Below are positions 1-8,598 of a DNA stretch of 27,497 nucleotides, piece by piece. Within the stretch, counting starts at the first letter, position 1. The number at the start of each line of letters is the position of its first letter. The stretch spans positions 1 through 27,497 of the forward strand of contig JBFWUW010000084.1 in NCBI GenBank assembly GCA_050247075.1, in the 5' to 3' direction. The notes under the pieces are model-generated. The model worked only from the letters and a program-made list of their open reading frames with translations, did not search any database and had not been told where the DNA came from. The stretch comes from JBFWUW01 sp050247075. GTDB lineage: Bacteria > Planctomycetota > Planctomycetia > Pirellulales > JBFWUW01. The position numbers and the translations under genes were made by a program.

Positions 1-231
1 TGGCGAACTCGTTTCGCGAACCTGTATCGCAAGACAAGCGAGTCGCCTCGAAGGACTAAGGTGTACCACGTAAAAGCCATTCGCGCCAGCCTGTGCAGAC
101 TACCCAGCTATGCGCGCTGGCCTTGGGGGCTAACGCTTTCCGTGGAATTCGAGTCCGGAGGAAAGGACATGAAAGACGGCCGACAGCTTCTCCGCCAGAC
201 ATTTGAGGTCAATGCATTGCCAGCGAGTTGA
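1..231 (+). other. Open reading frame entering from the window edge; doubtful gene remnant
   Basis: Frame 1 is open from the first base to a TGA at 229-231 (76 codons), so it could be the 3' end of a gene that starts outside the window. The translation is Arg-rich with no recognisable domain. Inside it, an ATG at 169 has a strong Shine-Dalgarno sequence (GGAGG at 157-161, 7 bp away), which would give a 20-residue peptide starting MKDGRQLLRQ. It could be a truncated gene, a tiny ORF or chance. No function is assigned. Confidence 0.15.
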
Positions 232-261
232 ATGCGCATCGACAATTATACGAGGCTTAGT

Positions 262-513
262 GAGAACCACGAATCAAACGAATAAGGATCCTACGATACG
301 AGTTCTTCTAGTCGCTGCCCGTCCCGTTTTCCTCAAGCGTGTTTCCACTCAGGAGATTCATTTGTTTGATTCGTGGTTCTTCTCTTGGCGGGGCAGTACG
401 ATCCCTCGGTTCTCGGCCGCGACGCGCAATCCGGCCTGAGTATACGGCGTTTTTGGCGGTCTCGACCCTCCAAGATGGAACGCCGATTGTCGCCGTCGGA
501 GACGGCTCCTACA
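262..513 (+). repeat. Composite intergenic repeat element, copy 1
   Basis: This stretch contains a 21-bp inverted repeat with one mismatch: AGAACCACGAATCAAACGAAT at 263-283 and its reverse complement at 360-380. Further on is a GATTGTCGCC..TCG..GAGACGGCTCC block at about 484-510 that contains a perfect 6-bp hairpin (GCCGTC at 492-497, GACGGC at 501-506, 3-nt loop). The same parts recur in the same order and orientation at 14246-14446. The short reading frames across 203-702 are unconvincing, so the 682 bases before the first good gene are best read as non-coding repeat sequence. Function is unknown. Confidence 0.6.
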
Positions 514-682
514 GCCAAGCCACCCACGGCAACGAGGTGGCCCGCTATCGTTGCGTTATCTTCAAACGCCTGCTTCTCCGCAAACAGCCTTTCGCCCTGC
601 TGGCCTGCATCTTACAATAAGAGATACCTTCCTTTGCCATTCCCGCCAGGCGTTTATCGCTTATTAAAGCGAGGATTTTTCG

Positions 683-3160
683 ATGTTCTGTTCCATGTTT
701 AGGCGTTGCTGGCCGTTCGTGGTTGGATGGGCGCTGACAGCCTGCTTGTCTTGGAATGGCCTGACGCAGGCCGCGGAGGTGACGGTCGATCCTCCGGTAG
801 TACGGTTTGACGATGCCTTTGCCCGGCGGCAATTGCTGGTGGCGGCCGATGGGGCCGATGTCACGCACGCCAGCCAGTACAGCAGTAGCGACCCCAGCGT
901 GGCGCAAGTTGACGACCAGGGGTACGTTACACCCATCGCGCCTGGCAAGGCGAGCATAACGATTGCACATGCCGGCGAGAAAGCCGCCGCCGCCATCGAA
1001 GTGCTGCCGTTCAATGCCGCTCGGCCGGTCGATTTTGCCAACGAGATCGAACCGATTTTGTCGCGGTTGGGTTGCAACTCCGGCGGTTGCCACGGCAAAG
1101 CCAGCGGCCAAAACGGATTCAAGCTGTCGCTGTTCGGTTTTGATACCACGTTCGATTTTCAAGCCATCGTTTCCGAGGCTCGCGGGCGGAGGGTCTTTCC
1201 GGCCGCGCCCGACCGCAGCCTGCTGCTAACCAAAGCCACGGGCCAGTCGCCCCACGGCGGCGGGCGTCGCCTCTCGGCAGACAGCGAGGCCTATCAGGTG
1301 CTGCGCCGCTGGATCACCCAGGGCATGCCCGCTTCCGCCCCTGACGCCCCGACCGTCGCCAAACTCCATATCACGCCGCAACAACGGTCGCTGACACCCG
1401 ACGCCCTGCAACAACTGCGGGTGGAAGTGGAATACAGCGACGGCACGCGGCGGGATGTGACACGGCACGCCCAGTATGCCAGCAATTTGGATGTGGTGGC
1501 CAGCGTTGATGAACGCGGCCTGGTGACGTGCGGTCAAGACAGTGGCGAGGCCGCCATCATGGCCCGTTACATGGGGCAGGTGGCCGTGTTTCAGGCGTTG
1601 GTTCCCCATGCCGCGCCGTCCGGCCAGCCGGCTGCCGCCGATCAAGCTGCGCTCGACGCGGAATTGGCCAACTTTACCCAGGGGAGTTACATCGACCGTC
1701 TGGTGGCCGAGAAATGGCAGCGGTTGGGTTTGGCCCCTTCGCCCATCGCCGACGACGCCACTTATCAGCGCCGCGTCACGCTTGATCTGTGCGGGCGGCT
1801 GCCCAAGGTCGAGGAAGTTCGTGCTTTTCAAAGCGATTCCGCGGCCGACAAGCGGGAGCAATTGGTCGATCGCCTGCTGGCCACGCCCGACTATCCCACC
1901 TTCTTTGCCTTGCGGTGGGGCAGCATTCTGCGGAACTCCAATCTGGCCGGTTCAGAGCAGGCGGCTTATGCCTTTCACAATTGGATCAAGAACCAGGTGG
2001 CCGGCAACCGGCCTTACGATGAGTTCGTGCGGGGTGTCGTAGCGGCGGCGGGCGAATGGCAAGACGCTCCGGCCATCAACTGGTACTGGCAGATGCGGGA
2101 TGACCAACTCCACCAGGTAACCGCCGATACGGCGCAAGTCTTCTTGGGGCTGCGGCTGCAATGCGCCCGTTGCCACCATCATCCCTACGAGCGCTGGAGC
2201 CAGGATGACTACTACGGCTTGTCGGGCTTCTTCACCCGACTGGGGCGGAAGAGCTTTGGCGAGCCGCCGCCCTATTTTTCCGCTCCCAACGTGACACTGG
2301 GGGAACGCCACCCGCGTACCGGACAATCGCCGGAGCCCAAGTACCTGGATGGCGACTACGTCAAGTTCACGCCCGAGGAAGACCCCCGCCATGCGCTGGT
2401 CGATTGGATGGTGCAGCCAGAGAACCCGTTTTTTGCCCGCACGTTGGTCAACCGCTTGTGGGGCCATTTCTTGGGCCGCGGGCTGGTCGATCCGGTGGAC
2501 GACATGCGCGAGACTAACCCGCCCTCTAACCCGGCACTGCTTGATGCGTTGGCGCACGAGTTCACGGAACACAAGTTCGACGTGCGGCATGTCATCCGGC
2601 AAATCGTGCTCAGCCGCACTTATCAGTTGTCTTCCGAGCCGGCCCCCGGCAACCAGTTTGACCGGCAAAACCATGCCCGGTTCTACGCGCGGCGGATGAT
2701 TGCCGAGGTAATGCTCGACTCGCTCGACCAGGCGTGCGGCACGCGCAGTGGTTTCAATGGCGTTTCGGCAAGTGCGCGGGCCATCGATCTGCCCCACGAG
2801 AACTTTGGCTCGTACTTCTTGGACACTTTCGACCGGCCGCGGCGCGTGACCGGTTGCGAGTGCGAGCGATCCGCGGGGGCCACCATTGGCCAGGTGCTGC
2901 TGCTGGCCAACTCGGACGAGGTCGAGAACAAGATCGCCGCTGGCGATGGCCGCGTGGCCCGGCTGCTGAAAGAGATGAAATCGCCCCCAGAAATCGTGGA
3001 AGAACTCTATCTGGCGACGTTTGGCCGCGCACCGACAGCCGTGGAATTGGACAAAGCCAGCGGCTACATCACGGACCAGCCCGACACCATGCGGCAGCAG
3101 GCGGTGGAAGACGTGCTTTGGTCGCTGCTCAATTCGCGGGAGTTTGCGTTCAACCATTAA
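683..3160 (+). CDS. Secreted DUF1549/DUF1553 protein with Ig-like (Big2) domains and cytochrome-like CxnCH motifs
   Basis: 825 aa. The N-terminus is a signal peptide (Arg pair, hydrophobic core, AAE cleavage region near residue 31). The domain order is: Ig-like Big2 domain (about 33-110); a cytochrome-like segment with C131-x4-C136-H137 followed by GKASGQNGFKLSLFGFD; a second Ig-like domain (about 228-310); DUF1549 (about 336-540) with a CARCHHHP motif at C494-C497-H498; and DUF1553 (about 570-820) with the typical LVNRLWGHFLGRGLVDPVDD block. The family is greatly expanded in planctomycetes and is suspected of envelope polymer or carbohydrate degradation, but no reaction is proven. Heme binding is possible only at the CxxCH at 494; the CX4CH is non-canonical. 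The start is supported by GAGGA at 671-675. The usual partner, a DUF1501 gene, does not follow; a MoxR gene does. Confidence 0.93.
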   Translation: MFCSMFRRCWPFVVGWALTACLSWNGLTQAAEVTVDPPVVRFDDAFARRQLLVAADGADVTHASQYSSSDPSVAQVDDQGYVTPIAPGKASITIAHAGEKAAAAIEVLPFNAARPVDFANEIEPILSRLGCNSGGCHGKASGQNGFKLSLFGFDTTFDFQAIVSEARGRRVFPAAPDRSLLLTKATGQSPHGGGRRLSADSEAYQVLRRWITQGMPASAPDAPTVAKLHITPQQRSLTPDALQQLRVEVEYSDGTRRDVTRHAQYASNLDVVASVDERGLVTCGQDSGEAAIMARYMGQVAVFQALVPHAAPSGQPAAADQAALDAELANFTQGSYIDRLVAEKWQRLGLAPSPIADDATYQRRVTLDLCGRLPKVEEVRAFQSDSAADKREQLVDRLLATPDYPTFFALRWGSILRNSNLAGSEQAAYAFHNWIKNQVAGNRPYDEFVRGVVAAAGEWQDAPAINWYWQMRDDQLHQVTADTAQVFLGLRLQCARCHHHPYERWSQDDYYGLSGFFTRLGRKSFGEPPPYFSAPNVTLGERHPRTGQSPEPKYLDGDYVKFTPEEDPRHALVDWMVQPENPFFARTLVNRLWGHFLGRGLVDPVDDMRETNPPSNPALLDALAHEFTEHKFDVRHVIRQIVLSRTYQLSSEPAPGNQFDRQNHARFYARRMIAEVMLDSLDQACGTRSGFNGVSASARAIDLPHENFGSYFLDTFDRPRRVTGCECERSAGATIGQVLLLANSDEVENKIAAGDGRVARLLKEMKSPPEIVEELYLATFGRAPTAVELDKASGYITDQPDTMRQQAVEDVLWSLLNSREFAFNH

Positions 3161-3269
3161 CGCAATTCTCGTCTTGGGGACTCTAGACCGTTCCCTACCG
3201 CACGGACTACCATAGCGGTTCGTTTGAAAACGGGAACGGGCCTCGGGCCGCTTGCAGGGACCATGCCGC

Positions 3270-4211
3270 ATGTCGATTGATTCGCGAAGCCTCGTGGCCG
3301 ACCTGGAGGCCAATATCTCGCAGGTTGTGCTGGGCAAGCCCGAGGTCGTGCGCTTTTGCGTGGTGGCCTTGCTGGCGGGCGAACATGTACTGCTGGAGGA
3401 CGTGCCGGGCGTCGGCAAAACGCTGGTCGGCAAGGCTATTTCCCGCAGTGTCAGCGGACGCTTCTGCCGCATTCAGTTTACGCCCGACTTGCTTCCCAGC
3501 GACATTGTCGGCAGCAGCCTGTTTAATTCCAAGACGAACGAATTCACCTTTGCACCGGGTCCGATCTTCGCCAACATCGTGCTGGCTGACGAAATCAACC
3601 GTACCACGCCCCGTACGCAAAGCGCCCTGCTAGAGGCGATGAGCGACAGCCAGGTCTCGCTGGATGGCCAATCGCACAAGCTGCCGCGGCCGTTCATGGT
3701 CATTGCCACGCAAAACCCGTTTGAGTTCCACGGCACCTACCCGCTGCCCGAAAGCCAGCTCGACCGCTTCCTGCTGTGCGTGCGGATGGGCTACCCCGAC
3801 CGCGAGGACGAAATCAACGTGCTGAGCAGCCACCGTCGTGGCGAGCCGGTCGATTCGCTTCAGCCCGTGCTGGAGGGCGAGCAAATCCTGGCCTTGCAAG
3901 AAGAAGTCCGTCAGATCAAGGTCGAGGAGTCGATCCAGCATTACCTGCTGGATATTGTCGATGCCACGCGGAACAGTGACGAGCTGCATGTGGGGGCCAG
4001 CACCCGCGGCGCGTTGCTGCTGCATCGGGCGGCCCAATCGCTGGCGCTGGTGGAAGGCCGCGAGTTTGTCGTTCCAGACGACATCAAACGGCTTTCCGTG
4101 CCGGTGCTGGCGCACCGCGTTATTCCCAAGTCGTTTCTGCAAGGGGCCACGCGGCAGTCGGTCGAGGCGCTGGTGCAACGGCTGGTGGACGGGGTCAAAA
4201 CACCAAGTTAA
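3270..4211 (+). CDS. MoxR-family AAA+ ATPase (first copy)
   Basis: 313 aa. A full-length MoxR ATPase: Walker A DVPGVGKT (44-51), Walker B NIVLADEIN (102-110), sensor-1 ATQNP (146-150), the ESQLDRF block (161-167) and the C-terminal lid domain with GASTRGALLL. MoxR ATPases act as chaperone-like remodellers, usually with vWA proteins, to mature or activate partner complexes. I chose ATG 3270 over an in-frame TTG at 3252 because AGGGA lies at 3256-3260. The neighbours are unusual: a DUF1549/DUF1553 gene 109 bp upstream and an ABC permease 12 bp downstream, with no DUF58 or vWA gene adjacent. Such partners occur only in the cluster beyond 14 kb. The client of this copy is therefore not evident. 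Confidence 0.95.
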   Translation: MSIDSRSLVADLEANISQVVLGKPEVVRFCVVALLAGEHVLLEDVPGVGKTLVGKAISRSVSGRFCRIQFTPDLLPSDIVGSSLFNSKTNEFTFAPGPIFANIVLADEINRTTPRTQSALLEAMSDSQVSLDGQSHKLPRPFMVIATQNPFEFHGTYPLPESQLDRFLLCVRMGYPDREDEINVLSSHRRGEPVDSLQPVLEGEQILALQEEVRQIKVEESIQHYLLDIVDATRNSDELHVGASTRGALLLHRAAQSLALVEGREFVVPDDIKRLSVPVLAHRVIPKSFLQGATRQSVEALVQRLVDGVKTPS

Positions 4212-4223
4212 ACACTTGCTCCC

Positions 4224-5447
4224 ATGCCCGTTCCCGACCGCATCAAAGCGTATCTGCCCGGCCGGGCCGAAATGGGCCTGGTGGCGGCGATTGTGGTGGT
4301 GCTGGCGGCGACGGCGCTGCTGGATACCCAGCACAATTACTGGTCTAACCCGCTGCCTAGCGCCAAGGACATTCTCCGCCAAAGCGTGATGCTGGGCATT
4401 TTTGCCCTGGGGGCGGCAATTGTCATCATCGCCGGCGGAATCGATCTTTCGGCCGGTTCCATGATTGCTTTTGGAGGATCGGTCTGCGCGGCGGTGGTGC
4501 ATCTGTTGGCCAGAGACGCGTTGGAAGCGGGCCAGCCGATCGGCCCCGTGGTCATTGCCACGGCGATTGCCGCTGCGCTGCTGGCCGGTTTTTTGGTGGG
4601 CAGCCTGCATGCCTGGCTGATTACGGTCGTCGGGCTGCCCCCCTTTGTGGCCACGCTGGCCACTTTGGTCGGGCTGCGCAGCCTGGCGCGGATCATGATC
4701 GAGCAAATGACGGGCGGCTCCACGCAGTTGTACGTCAACGACGAGCAGTTCCGCGCCATCGGCACCAACCTGTTGTGGCCGGCGGTGCTGTTTGGATTGT
4801 TGGCCGTGGCGGCTTGGGTGTTTCTTTCCAAGACGGTGGCCGGCCGGCATCTTTACGCCGTGGGGGGAAACGAGCAAGCGGCCCGGCTGTCGGGCATCAA
4901 GACAGACAGCGTCAAGTGGCTGGCTTATTGCACCAGCAGCATGTTGGCCGCCCTGGCGGGTGTGTTGTATGTCAGCGATTTGGGAACGGCATCCCCGCAG
5001 ACATTGGCCCGCGGTTACGAACTAAACGCCATTGCCGCGGCGGTGGTTGGCGGTTGCAGCCTGCAAGGGGGCGTGGGAACCATATCCGGCACGGTGCTGG
5101 GGGTATTGTTCTTGCGGATCGTGATCGACAGCGTGGCCAAGATCATCAAGAGCAACGCCGACACTTACGAAGGGCTGATCGTCGGGGCGGTGGTCGTGCT
5201 GGCCGTGGCCATCAACCAGTTGCGGCAAGCGGCCCGTCGCGGCAAGCGGTTTTTTCCGGGTGCCATGGGAGCGGTGGCCATCATCAACCTGTCCCTGCTG
5301 GCCGCGGCCGTGGCCGCCATCGTCAGTCGCACCAGCGGCGGTTCCGCCTCCACTGCTCCCGACGTACGCCCGCGGGCCGCGCTCGCCGGCCTGGCGGCGC
5401 TGGCCGCCTTGTCGCTGTTCAGCTACTGGGAACACCGCCGCAAATAG
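4224..5447 (+). CDS. ABC transporter permease, ribose/xylose (BPD_transp_2) type
   Basis: 407 aa, strongly hydrophobic, with about 8-10 membrane segments. Family motifs are clear: AGGIDLSAGSM (70-80), a GRHLYAVGGNEQAARLSGI block (207-225), LGTASP (253-258), and the ELNAIAAAVVGGCSLQGGVG motif with GTVLG (266-293). These identify the membrane subunit of carbohydrate-uptake ABC transporters such as RbsC/XylH. The family core ends near residue 335. A C-terminal extension (about 340-407) adds two predicted helices around 347-368 and 384-400. No ATPase (RbsA-like) or periplasmic binding protein is present in the window; they may lie elsewhere. It starts 12 bp after the MoxR stop, so co-transcription is likely. 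No clear Shine-Dalgarno precedes ATG 4224, consistent with coupling. It converges on the next gene with 39 bp between and no convincing terminator hairpin. Confidence 0.93.
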   Translation: MPVPDRIKAYLPGRAEMGLVAAIVVVLAATALLDTQHNYWSNPLPSAKDILRQSVMLGIFALGAAIVIIAGGIDLSAGSMIAFGGSVCAAVVHLLARDALEAGQPIGPVVIATAIAAALLAGFLVGSLHAWLITVVGLPPFVATLATLVGLRSLARIMIEQMTGGSTQLYVNDEQFRAIGTNLLWPAVLFGLLAVAAWVFLSKTVAGRHLYAVGGNEQAARLSGIKTDSVKWLAYCTSSMLAALAGVLYVSDLGTASPQTLARGYELNAIAAAVVGGCSLQGGVGTISGTVLGVLFLRIVIDSVAKIIKSNADTYEGLIVGAVVVLAVAINQLRQAARRGKRFFPGAMGAVAIINLSLLAAAVAAIVSRTSGGSASTAPDVRPRAALAGLAALAALSLFSYWEHRRK

Positions 5448-5486
5448 TTTGAGGGGGCCGTCGGAATCGGCGATGGTACGGTTTGG

Positions 5487-7010
5487 CTATTCCCCATGCT
5501 TCTCTCGATAAGCCGTTGTCATCTCGCGGCGGATGCGGCTGTAGAGTTGCGGTGTTAGCAGGCTGCCGTGGTCTTGGCCGGGGAGGATTTCTATCTCGGC
5601 GTCGCTGCCGAGTTCTTTCAGCGTGCCGGCCAGTTGCCGCACGGCCCCTTCCAGGTAGAAGGTGTCGAGTTCGCCGGTGATGATGTGCAGCTTGCCGGCC
5701 AGTCGCGGACCCAGCCGCGGCCAGTTTCTTTCCAGCTTGAGGCGGATGTCGTAAGCCTCCCAGGCTTTGATGACATCGGGGTGGACCGTGCCGGTGACGC
5801 GGTCCCAGGCCCGCAACGGCTGGCCGTCGTCGCCCAAGGGGCTAAAGACCGCTTCGAACGAACGAAGTTGCCCGCCGCGCCCCAGGGCGTCGTCCATCTT
5901 GCAAAAGGCGTCGTACCACAAGACGGGTGTCTCGCCCCGCCTGGCGATCGGCCGGCGCTGGCCGTCGGCGTCGGTGAACACGCTTTGCGGCGGGCTGGCG
6001 TACAGGTCGACCTGCTGCCAGTCGCGAAAATCGACCGGGTCGGGCGACAGGCTCCACACGCCCCCAAACGTTTCGGGATAAGCCACCTGCACCCACAGCG
6101 AGGCCCAACCCCCCGAACTATGCCCCATGACAAAGCGGGCCGTCGGCTGGGCCACCGTGCGAAACCGCTGGTCGATCAAGGGAATCAGTTCGCTAATCAG
6201 CGACTGGCCGCGCGGGCCGTTGGTGGGGCTGTCGGCAAAGACGTGGTGTCCCTGCTTGCAGTTGCCACTGAGCATGACCCGGATGAACTCGGTCTCCCCT
6301 TCGCCCGGTTCGGGCGGGCCGTCGGCATAGCGCAAGGCATCACGGTGCGTACCGCTGAAACCGGGAATGCTGTAAATCACCGGGTAGCTGCGCTGGGGAT
6401 CGTCGTCGTAGCCCTTGGGCAGCACCACGCCGCAACGGTCGACAAATTCGCGGCCGTAAAAGTCTGACAGCAATTTGCTGATGAATTCCACCTCGCGGAC
6501 GTACTGGCCCTCCTCAAATGGCTGCGCCGCCACGGTCTGGTCGAGCAACAGGGCCACCAGCGGGCCGTTGCCTGCGGCCTCTTCCGGTTGCTCGAACTCC
6601 ACCACCTGGCTGTAGTAGTTGCCCACGCCCCGCGCCGGGTGTTGGCTGTAAATGTCGTGATCCAACACGGCCTGCACCCTGTATTTGCCGGGGGCCAGTT
6701 CCGATAACGGCCCCGGAAAACCGTCGGCGGCGTCATCCACACGCACTGTTCCGCCGGGCTGGCACCCTTTGATGTTCAACCCGGCAAACGGTTCGGGGTT
6801 GAACCAATTTGGCCCAAATCGCGGCTCTCCGCTGTCTTTCGTGGACAACATCACAAACAACCTTCCGCCGACAGCCTGCTGCGCTGCGTCTGGCGACAAC
6901 GTCACATCGAACTCCACGGCATGCGTCAGGCGCGGGGCGGAACCAGCGGCCAACAAGCAGGCCAGCAGCACCCAGGCCAGCATACGGCGGAAGGACTTGC
7001 CCAAAGGCAT
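5487..7010 (-). CDS. Secreted esterase-family (alpha/beta hydrolase) protein
   Basis: 507 aa. The signal peptide is clear (hydrophobic core MLAWVLLACLLAAGSA, cleavage near THA, residue 31). Residues about 32-190 form an N-terminal beta-rich extension. The remainder is an esterase D/enterochelin-esterase-like alpha/beta hydrolase (PF00756 type): nucleophile elbow GHSSGG with S298, a probable acid D449 in GELDTFY and a histidine H481 in GQDHGS, in the expected order. It probably hydrolyses an ester in the periplasm; the substrate cannot be read from the sequence. The ATG at 7010 has GGAGA upstream. It lies 43 bp downstream of the amidohydrolase gene on the same strand, and the two look like an operon. 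Confidence 0.9.
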   Translation of the reverse strand: MPLGKSFRRMLAWVLLACLLAAGSAPRLTHAVEFDVTLSPDAAQQAVGGRLFVMLSTKDSGEPRFGPNWFNPEPFAGLNIKGCQPGGTVRVDDAADGFPGPLSELAPGKYRVQAVLDHDIYSQHPARGVGNYYSQVVEFEQPEEAAGNGPLVALLLDQTVAAQPFEEGQYVREVEFISKLLSDFYGREFVDRCGVVLPKGYDDDPQRSYPVIYSIPGFSGTHRDALRYADGPPEPGEGETEFIRVMLSGNCKQGHHVFADSPTNGPRGQSLISELIPLIDQRFRTVAQPTARFVMGHSSGGWASLWVQVAYPETFGGVWSLSPDPVDFRDWQQVDLYASPPQSVFTDADGQRRPIARRGETPVLWYDAFCKMDDALGRGGQLRSFEAVFSPLGDDGQPLRAWDRVTGTVHPDVIKAWEAYDIRLKLERNWPRLGPRLAGKLHIITGELDTFYLEGAVRQLAGTLKELGSDAEIEILPGQDHGSLLTPQLYSRIRREMTTAYREKHGE

Positions 7011-7053
7011 AACGGTATCTCCAGAATGAATTCGGCCCGCAAAAAACGCCCCG

Positions 7054-8268
7054 TCAACGTGACTCGTACTTCTCCCAACGCTCTTGGACGCCCGGAATCA
7101 GCCGCGCGGCATTGGCATGGTAGACCTTGTGCAACACCTCGTCGGGCAGGCCAATGCCATAGATATTCCATAGCCCTTGCGGCGGAAAGGGGTTCTCGGC
7201 GTAGGGGAAGTATTCGTCCAGCGTCTCCAAGAACCGCCAGTGCGGGTAGAGCCGCTCGGCCGCGCGGGGACCGTCGGTGGCAAACAGAATCCGGTCGCTG
7301 TACTTGAGAAAGAACTCCCGCGCTGTGTACGGCTGCCGGCCCAATTCGGCGATGCGGGCCGCCAGATCAATGTGCAGATTGGGGTAGGCATCGAGCCATT
7401 GCGCCAGCGTCGCCAGGTCCTCGCCATCGTTACCAAAGTGGGCCGCGATGAATTGCGTTTGCGGATACTGGGCGATCACCTTGTTGCGGGCCAACAGCAA
7501 CTCGTCGCGCGGCGGAAAGCCCGGCCCGTGAAAGCTCCACTCCGGGTGGCGGTGGAGTTCCTCCCAGCGTTCGTTGTGCTCGTCGATCGGCTCGAAGAAG
7601 GCACTGGGGTCGGCGGTGTGAATCAGCACGACCAGCCCCAACCGGCCGCAGGCCTCCCAAATGGGGTTCCATCGCGGATCGTCGATCTTGACCAGAGAGC
7701 CGTCTGGATTGCGGTAGCCCAGGCCGAACTGCTTGAAGATCTTTAGGCCGCTGGCACCGCGGCGGTGAACGTCTTCCAGCATCATCACCGTCCGCCGCGG
7801 AAAGTCGGGCCGGTGCATATCCCAGGTGCCGGGATCGTCCTCCTGGCCGTCCCCCCGCCAGTCGATGTTGGCGAAAATCACAAAGCGGTCGCGGTAGTCG
7901 GTCCACAAGTACCGCACATGCTCGTCGAACCGTTCGCCACTCTCGCCATCCAGGCTGACGCAGACGGCGATATTTTGCGCATCCATCAGCTTCACGAAAT
8001 CGTGCAATTGGTCGGTGGAGTGCCGCAGGCGAATGCGGGGATGAACGTGCGTATCGACCACCGGAAATCGGGCCTTGGTCAACGGATGGGCCGCCACCTT
8101 GAGCGCCGGCCGAGGGCGAAAGTTTTCCAGCAACAACTGCCGGCCGTCGCGTCCATCCAGTTGGGGCTCTTCCGCGCGCAGCGGAATGGGGGGCCAGGCG
8201 GCCAGCCAGACGACCACGGCGATAAAAGCCAGCGCGCGGCTGAAATAGCGGTTTCGTTCGATACGCAT
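7054..8268 (-). CDS. Secreted metal-dependent amidohydrolase (amidohydrolase_2 type)
   Basis: 404 aa from ATG 8268. I reject the longer frame reaching 8448 because the 8268 start places a clean signal peptide at the N-terminus (RNRYFSRALAFIAVVVWLAA, then a Pro-rich cleavage region ending RAEE). TIM-barrel amidohydrolase features appear in order: DTHVHP with H74 and H76 as metal ligands, GLKIFK with K176, VLIHTADP with H217, AAHFG with H277, and FATDGP with D332. Relatives include decarboxylases and lactonases of the PF04909 group; which reaction this one performs is not clear. The export signal, shared with the downstream esterase, suggests periplasmic breakdown of an organic substrate. Its Shine-Dalgarno is weak. 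Confidence 0.9.
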   Translation of the reverse strand: MRIERNRYFSRALAFIAVVVWLAAWPPIPLRAEEPQLDGRDGRQLLLENFRPRPALKVAAHPLTKARFPVVDTHVHPRIRLRHSTDQLHDFVKLMDAQNIAVCVSLDGESGERFDEHVRYLWTDYRDRFVIFANIDWRGDGQEDDPGTWDMHRPDFPRRTVMMLEDVHRRGASGLKIFKQFGLGYRNPDGSLVKIDDPRWNPIWEACGRLGLVVLIHTADPSAFFEPIDEHNERWEELHRHPEWSFHGPGFPPRDELLLARNKVIAQYPQTQFIAAHFGNDGEDLATLAQWLDAYPNLHIDLAARIAELGRQPYTAREFFLKYSDRILFATDGPRAAERLYPHWRFLETLDEYFPYAENPFPPQGLWNIYGIGLPDEVLHKVYHANAARLIPGVQERWEKYESR

Positions 8269-8598
8269 GGAATCTTTCACGAGTAGCGGACAATGAACAT
8301 GGAGGACGCACCGCGAGGGGAGTTTTACGCACAGGGGCACCAAGGAAGGACTCTCAAAAACTCTTCCCGTCGCGTACCTACGGCCTCTTTCTTGCGAAAC
8401 ACTATTGCGGCCTTGCGTGAGTCTTACCGGGCCTTCCGTTTTCACCAATGCCCCACCGCCACATGCTAACGGCTTCTCGCTGCGCGGTCATCCACATGTA
8501 CTGAAACGGCTTTATCCATATCGGCCCAGCCTCCTCGCGATGGCCGATCTCGCAACAAACACGATGTCAAATCCGCGATGGCCCTGGCTGGCGGGCCG
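8269..8598. other. Intergenic gap without a convincing gene
   Basis: This gap lies between the STN-repeat gene stop and the amidohydrolase start, both on the - strand. It should hold the promoter of the amidohydrolase operon, but I cannot point to reliable -35/-10 boxes. A 10-bp direct repeat CGCGATGGCC occurs at 8536-8545 and 8574-8583. The reading frames here lack ribosome sites and domains. No clear terminator hairpin was found. Confidence 0.5.

Noticed and set aside
203..702. Several short overlapping frames in the leader region
   Set aside because: They overlap each other on both strands and fall in the repeat element; no ribosome sites or domains.
3188..3239. 8-bp inverted repeat CCGTTCCC/GGGAACGG as a terminator after the DUF1549/DUF1553 gene
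   Set aside because: The loop is 36 nt and there is no T-tract; too weak to call.
1952..3472. 506-codon - strand frame across the DUF1549/DUF1553 gene
   Set aside because: It covers a clear + strand gene and part of MoxR; its translation has no recognisable domain.
3630..4877. 415-codon - strand frame across MoxR and permease
   Set aside because: Gln/His/Arg-rich antisense translation crossing two well-supported + strand genes.
5448..5486. Possible bidirectional terminator between convergent genes (GCCG...CGGC)
   Set aside because: Only a 4-bp stem with a 7-nt loop and no T-tract.
8269..8448. N-terminal extension of the amidohydrolase to 8448
   Set aside because: The added 60 residues would bury the signal peptide and lack a ribosome site; ATG 8268 fits better.
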